DNA of 64,000 nt, from contig NMRA01000013.1 of the NCBI GenBank assembly GCA_002633005.1, forward strand, positions 1,330,618 through 1,394,617, in the 5' to 3' direction. Every line of letters begins with the position of its first letter. Position 1 is the stretch's first letter. Below, one piece after another: positions 60,576 to 64,000 of this stretch. The notes beneath the pieces were generated by a model, which worked only from the letters and a program-made list of their open reading frames with translations, ran no database searches and had not been told where the DNA came from. Made by a program: the position numbers and the translations under genes. Source of the stretch: Phoronis australis (taxonomy: Eukaryota; Phoronida; Phoronidae).

Positions 60576-62926
60576 TATACCCTTGAGCCTGGTCACATTT
60601 TTGGTTTTAGCGTGGATAATTTGAGCAAAATTTCATTCCATATATCTTTGATGTCTTCCAGTACTTGATTATTGTTAAAGTTCTTGGGTGCTTGGATTTT
60701 TACCACTTCCGAATGGTTTTGATTTTTTTGGGCTTGAAACTAGACAAGATTTTAGTGCGAGTTCTGATTTTTTCCACCAACACTTTCATGTCATTCGATT
60801 GGCAATGTTATTGATTTGTTTTCGGGTGGCATCAATTAAATTTTCCGTGATTACTGTTAGACAATGGCTATAGTGACACTTGTCCAGCATTTGAAAATTT
60901 ATGGTCACTTCTTTGTCATAATCTTCAGTGATTTACCAGGATAAAATTTTTCCTTGTTTTTGTTAGATTGTTGTCGGTCGATATTACATCTTTTTTACCA
61001 CGGCTAAGGTGCAGTCTGTAAGCTTATCATGCACGTGTTTTGAGTTCGTTATTTCGCCTGTAGTGCAGTTCAATTAGATGGCTTTATTGGCTTCTCTGTG
61101 TCTCCGTGACATCCGGAGATGTTTGTCTGATTACAATCACATTTCTAACAACTACTAGTACCAGTAACTGACACCTACTCACACCAGCAGGTTTCCGGTG
61201 AAGAAAATCAAAACGTCTGCGAATTATACGACTTCTATTTGTCGTAAATACAAAGATTTTGAGAAATTACGTTGCGTCGTATGGATGATTCTAGCTCAAG
61301 TTCTGGATCTTTTCAAAGGACTGTAAGATGCCTTAAACCCGTCATAAACCTGAATTTAATCACAAGACTAACAGATGTAGACCATTTACGGTAATGAACT
61401 CGAGTTCATGTTTATTCGTATTGGGTTTGGCAAAGACTAGGTTTGACCGTCATAGCGGGTCATGTGTGCCGACCGTGGTCTCTACAATCTGTCAGTTCTT
61501 TCCTAGCCCACGATCCATTTGTGAAGGTGACTAAGAAATAAGTTGAAACTAGCAACTTAAATTAAAAGGCTAATGCCCATGGTGTTCAGTTGGTAAATTC
61601 AATAATCAAAGGATGAAGCCAACTGTGGGTGGTTAAAAGCAAAATTTATATTTTTGAAAACACTAAATTTTCAATGTATGCCCAAAATTGGTATGTTAAA
61701 ATCTCATCAATTTAGGATACAATATCTCAGACACGGGAAAGTTTTTATTAGCTCCAAATTAATGCTTTTCCATTTCCAAGTTCTGTTTCATAGTTATCGT
61801 TGGACAATTTGATAAATACTGGATATTCGTGACATTGTTGGAAGCCATTGACGAATGAAAATGAGCAATTTGGCAATTATTTTTTATGAAAGCAGTGACA
61901 TAAAACCATAACTGATTTTGAGTATTAGGTTCTGTTTGTTGAAAGGGTGTTCACTAGTACAACAGAGTGTCATTGGGTTATTATGCACATTTCCTCATGA
62001 ATGTGGTGTCTAAAAGCACACCTTTGGAATTTAGACAACAGATGGCTCCGTTGGTGTTATCTGGATCTGAAGACTGTTGAGCACTGAGCCAGAGCTGTTA
62101 CATAACAGTCAAGTACTGGGTGCCATCTCTTTCCGTGGAATATCCCTGGTCTTCACATTATGGCATATCTCTCTGGGCGTGTGGCCGATGTGCTTAACAT
62201 TAAGAGGGCTGGTTGACATGTTGAGACAGTTGCATCCATTTCTATTTGGACAAACAGATGGGCATCTGGTACACTCATAGTGTGATAGATGGCAAAGGCC
62301 ATTCTTATTCAGTGTAGCTGTGAGGTAATGAAACAGGCCTGTTACTTGATGGCAACTAGGTATTTGGTAGACAGAGGTATAATGCAATACAGTTTCCANT
62401 CATCTTCGTCATCATCTCTGTCGTCGTCTTTTCTCGTCCTCTCGAACGTGTTTTTTTGGTTAATTTCGCCAAGTTTCGCTCCTCAGAGCGCTTTCATTTT
62501 AAGTTTTGCGCAATTATCGCAATTATCGTGCTATCAAATTGCCGCTGTTGTATGGTGAGAGGATCAAACGAATCGCTTGAAAATTTCCATTGTCCCAAAA
62601 CATCTCTGAGTGATTGAAATTTGTCCCGGTCCACTCTGCCCATTTACACGCTATACTTCAACATTAGGACGAGGGATTAGATAGTTTCCTGCACTCACAC
62701 AATGCTACAGAGAGCTATGTATTGAATAGTGCCAAAGATGATACTGTGTATAAATACTGTGTATAAACAGTTAAGGTCAGCTAAATGTTCATCGTTTTCA
62801 AAGGGGAGTGCAACCATTTTTGTCAGGTTTAGTACAAATACAGAATTTAGACAGAGTCAAAAATTACTCGTAAACTCCCACTTAGCTAATTACATCACTT
62901 TTTGGTCATAATAGGATCAAAACACA
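60576..62926. other. Intronic; one pogo-like left end, no gene
   Basis: TTAAAATCTCATCAATTTAG at 61697-61716 is a left end of the pogo-like family followed by the typical ACAATAT. Its right end is eroded. The N at 62399 lies next to a TCATC/TCGTC-rich stretch. Open frames at 62077-62280 and 62109-62387 have no recognisable domain. Confidence 0.4.
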
Positions 62927-63091
62927 GACAATCGTCGCACAAAGGAAAAATTTTTTATTGATTCGACGTTTCGTCTATTCATTAGACATCATCATGTTAT
63001 ATGAACAATAAGACGTCAAGTGTTGACATACGAGTCAGGTTACGTCCATGAAGTGAAATGAGTGAATTTTTTCATTTGTGCGGCGATTGTC
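62927..63091. mobile_element. TIR element, about 165 bp
   Basis: The left end GACAATCGTCGCACAAAGGA and the reverse complement of the right end, GACAATCGCCGCACAAATGA, form an inverted repeat of about 25 bases continuing into A/T-rich sequence. The interior has TCGACGTTTCGTCTATTCAT, a phrase of a kind common in short invertebrate repeats. No target duplication is clear. No coding capacity. Confidence 0.75.
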
Positions 63092-63399
63092 CGTTTTTTT
63101 ATCTCACATAACTATTACTGAATACAGTTTTGCCACATGATTTTTGAGCTCATCACTGAGTTAAACAATAATTATTGCAAATCAACTGATTAAAGTAGCA
63201 ATTATGGATGTAGTACTAGGCTGAAGGTGCATTCAAGTATTTTTCAAAAACAGTTGTGTGTTAAAGTGAAGGTTCTGACTTGTAGCAGTTTAAGACACTC
63301 CATTGAACAGGAGCTGGGAAGAATTAGACAATTAGTGCAGTGGATGAACACATGAGGTTTGAAACACAGGCCTCACAAGTGATTAAATCTGCAGCCTGA

Positions 63400-63590
63400 A
63401 CTACTTATGTAACAACAGCTTTAAATCCAACATCCATCACAAAAATCAGCTTTTGATTTAGACCTAACTTGTGTATCAAATGGGTCCTTCGTGAAATCTG
63501 AGGTGATTTCAGGATTTCGACAGAAATGCAATTTCTTCATTGCGTGAGACCGTGCTCTACAAGTTGGCTTATCACTGCGTGTCATTTTAT
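63400..63590 (-). repeat. Dispersed repeat family B, copy 3
   Basis: On the minus strand this segment carries GATAAGCCAACTTGTAGAGC, then TCCTGAAATCACCTC, AAAAGCTGATTTTTGTGATG and TTTAAAGCTG, in the same order as copy 1 at 11960-12165. It is the best evidence that family B is a mobile repeat rather than a local duplication. Confidence 0.65.
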
Positions 63591-63591
63591 G

Positions 63592-64000
63592 CACCAAGCA
63601 TGGGCACTAAAGATAATGAACTGCCAGTTCCTTGCAAACACAGAAGTCACTGGCCATCTGTGTAAGGAACAAGCTGGGATCACATTATAGCATTAGCAGT
63701 CTAAATAAAAAATTTGCTTCTTAGACTGATGTGGGTTTTAAACTTTTAGCCACTTAAAACTTCAATCTACGATTCTGAGAGTTCGCTTCTTTAATTGCTG
63801 GGATGGGCTTATCCTGATGCATACGCGAGAAACCTCACGCCCCCAGTTAAAGCCACTTAACATGTTAATGTTGTGTTTGCTGCTGCCAAGGTTTCTATCT
63901 GAAAAGCAGCTGTAAATCTTCGTGTTAGATTACCAATAATTCTTTCTCCATTGCATGTAGCATGAGCTCAAATACTAAATTTCATTGATTGATTACCTGG
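63592..64000. other. Intronic, no feature seen
   Basis: No exon, RNA gene or complete repeat recognised up to the window end. Sequence beyond 64000 would be needed to find the SEC7 exon. Confidence 0.45.

Larger units (their letters stand above)
60260..64000 (+). other. Next IQSEC intron, continuing past the window
   Basis: Starts with donor GTAAGT. I looked for the expected SEC7 continuation (Lys-Pro-Glu-Lys-Gly-type start after the split Lys codon) and did not find it, so the intron is at least 3.7 kb. Contents are repeats, listed separately, and unremarkable AT-rich DNA. Confidence 0.75.

Overview
The window looks like nuclear DNA from an invertebrate animal. It is AT-rich, dominated by non-coding sequence with many degenerate short transposons, and has one gene with GT-AG introns. 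I cannot name the species. The conserved protein blocks are equally compatible with a mollusc, annelid, echinoderm, hemichordate or lancelet. Four isolated N bases (14540, 17200, 41568, 62399) suggest contig joins or unresolved positions.

Only one gene is firmly supported: the 5' part of an IQSEC/BRAG-family gene (ARF6 guanine-nucleotide exchange factor; Drosophila schizo/loner) on the + strand. A first coding exon (4910-5079) encodes an N-terminal coiled coil. A large exon (58892-60259) encodes the conserved pre-IQ block, the IQ motif, a long serine-rich linker and the first residues of the SEC7 domain. The two are in matching phase (phase 2 donor, phase 2 acceptor) across an apparent intron of about 53.8 kb. 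The large exon ends in a phase 2 donor inside the SEC7 start. The rest of SEC7, the PH domain and the C terminus must lie beyond position 64000, since I found no continuation exon in 60260-64000.

Inside the giant intron are short ATG-initiated open frames ending in good splice donors, also in phase 2: 33629-33768, 41479-41573 and, more weakly, 30567-30610. Each would splice in frame to the same acceptor at 58891/58892. They are therefore candidate alternative first exons with their own promoters, an arrangement known for vertebrate IQSEC genes. This is the most interesting biological hypothesis here, but it is unproven.

The remaining sequence is intergenic or 5' intronic (1-4900) and intronic (5080-58891, 60260-64000). 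It holds terminal-inverted-repeat (TIR) elements and other repeats: a nested inverted-repeat composite (2369-4043); a family of about 230-bp elements with pogo/Tigger-like ends flanked by TA; one 140-bp fold-back element with a perfect 8-bp target duplication (40628-40783); a transposon nested in another (14777-15231); a three-copy dispersed repeat; three minisatellites; a tandem duplication interrupted by an N (16666-17872); and long pyrimidine-rich tracts. Most short open frames here are chance. I see no rRNA, intact tRNA, CRISPR or bacterial-type feature.
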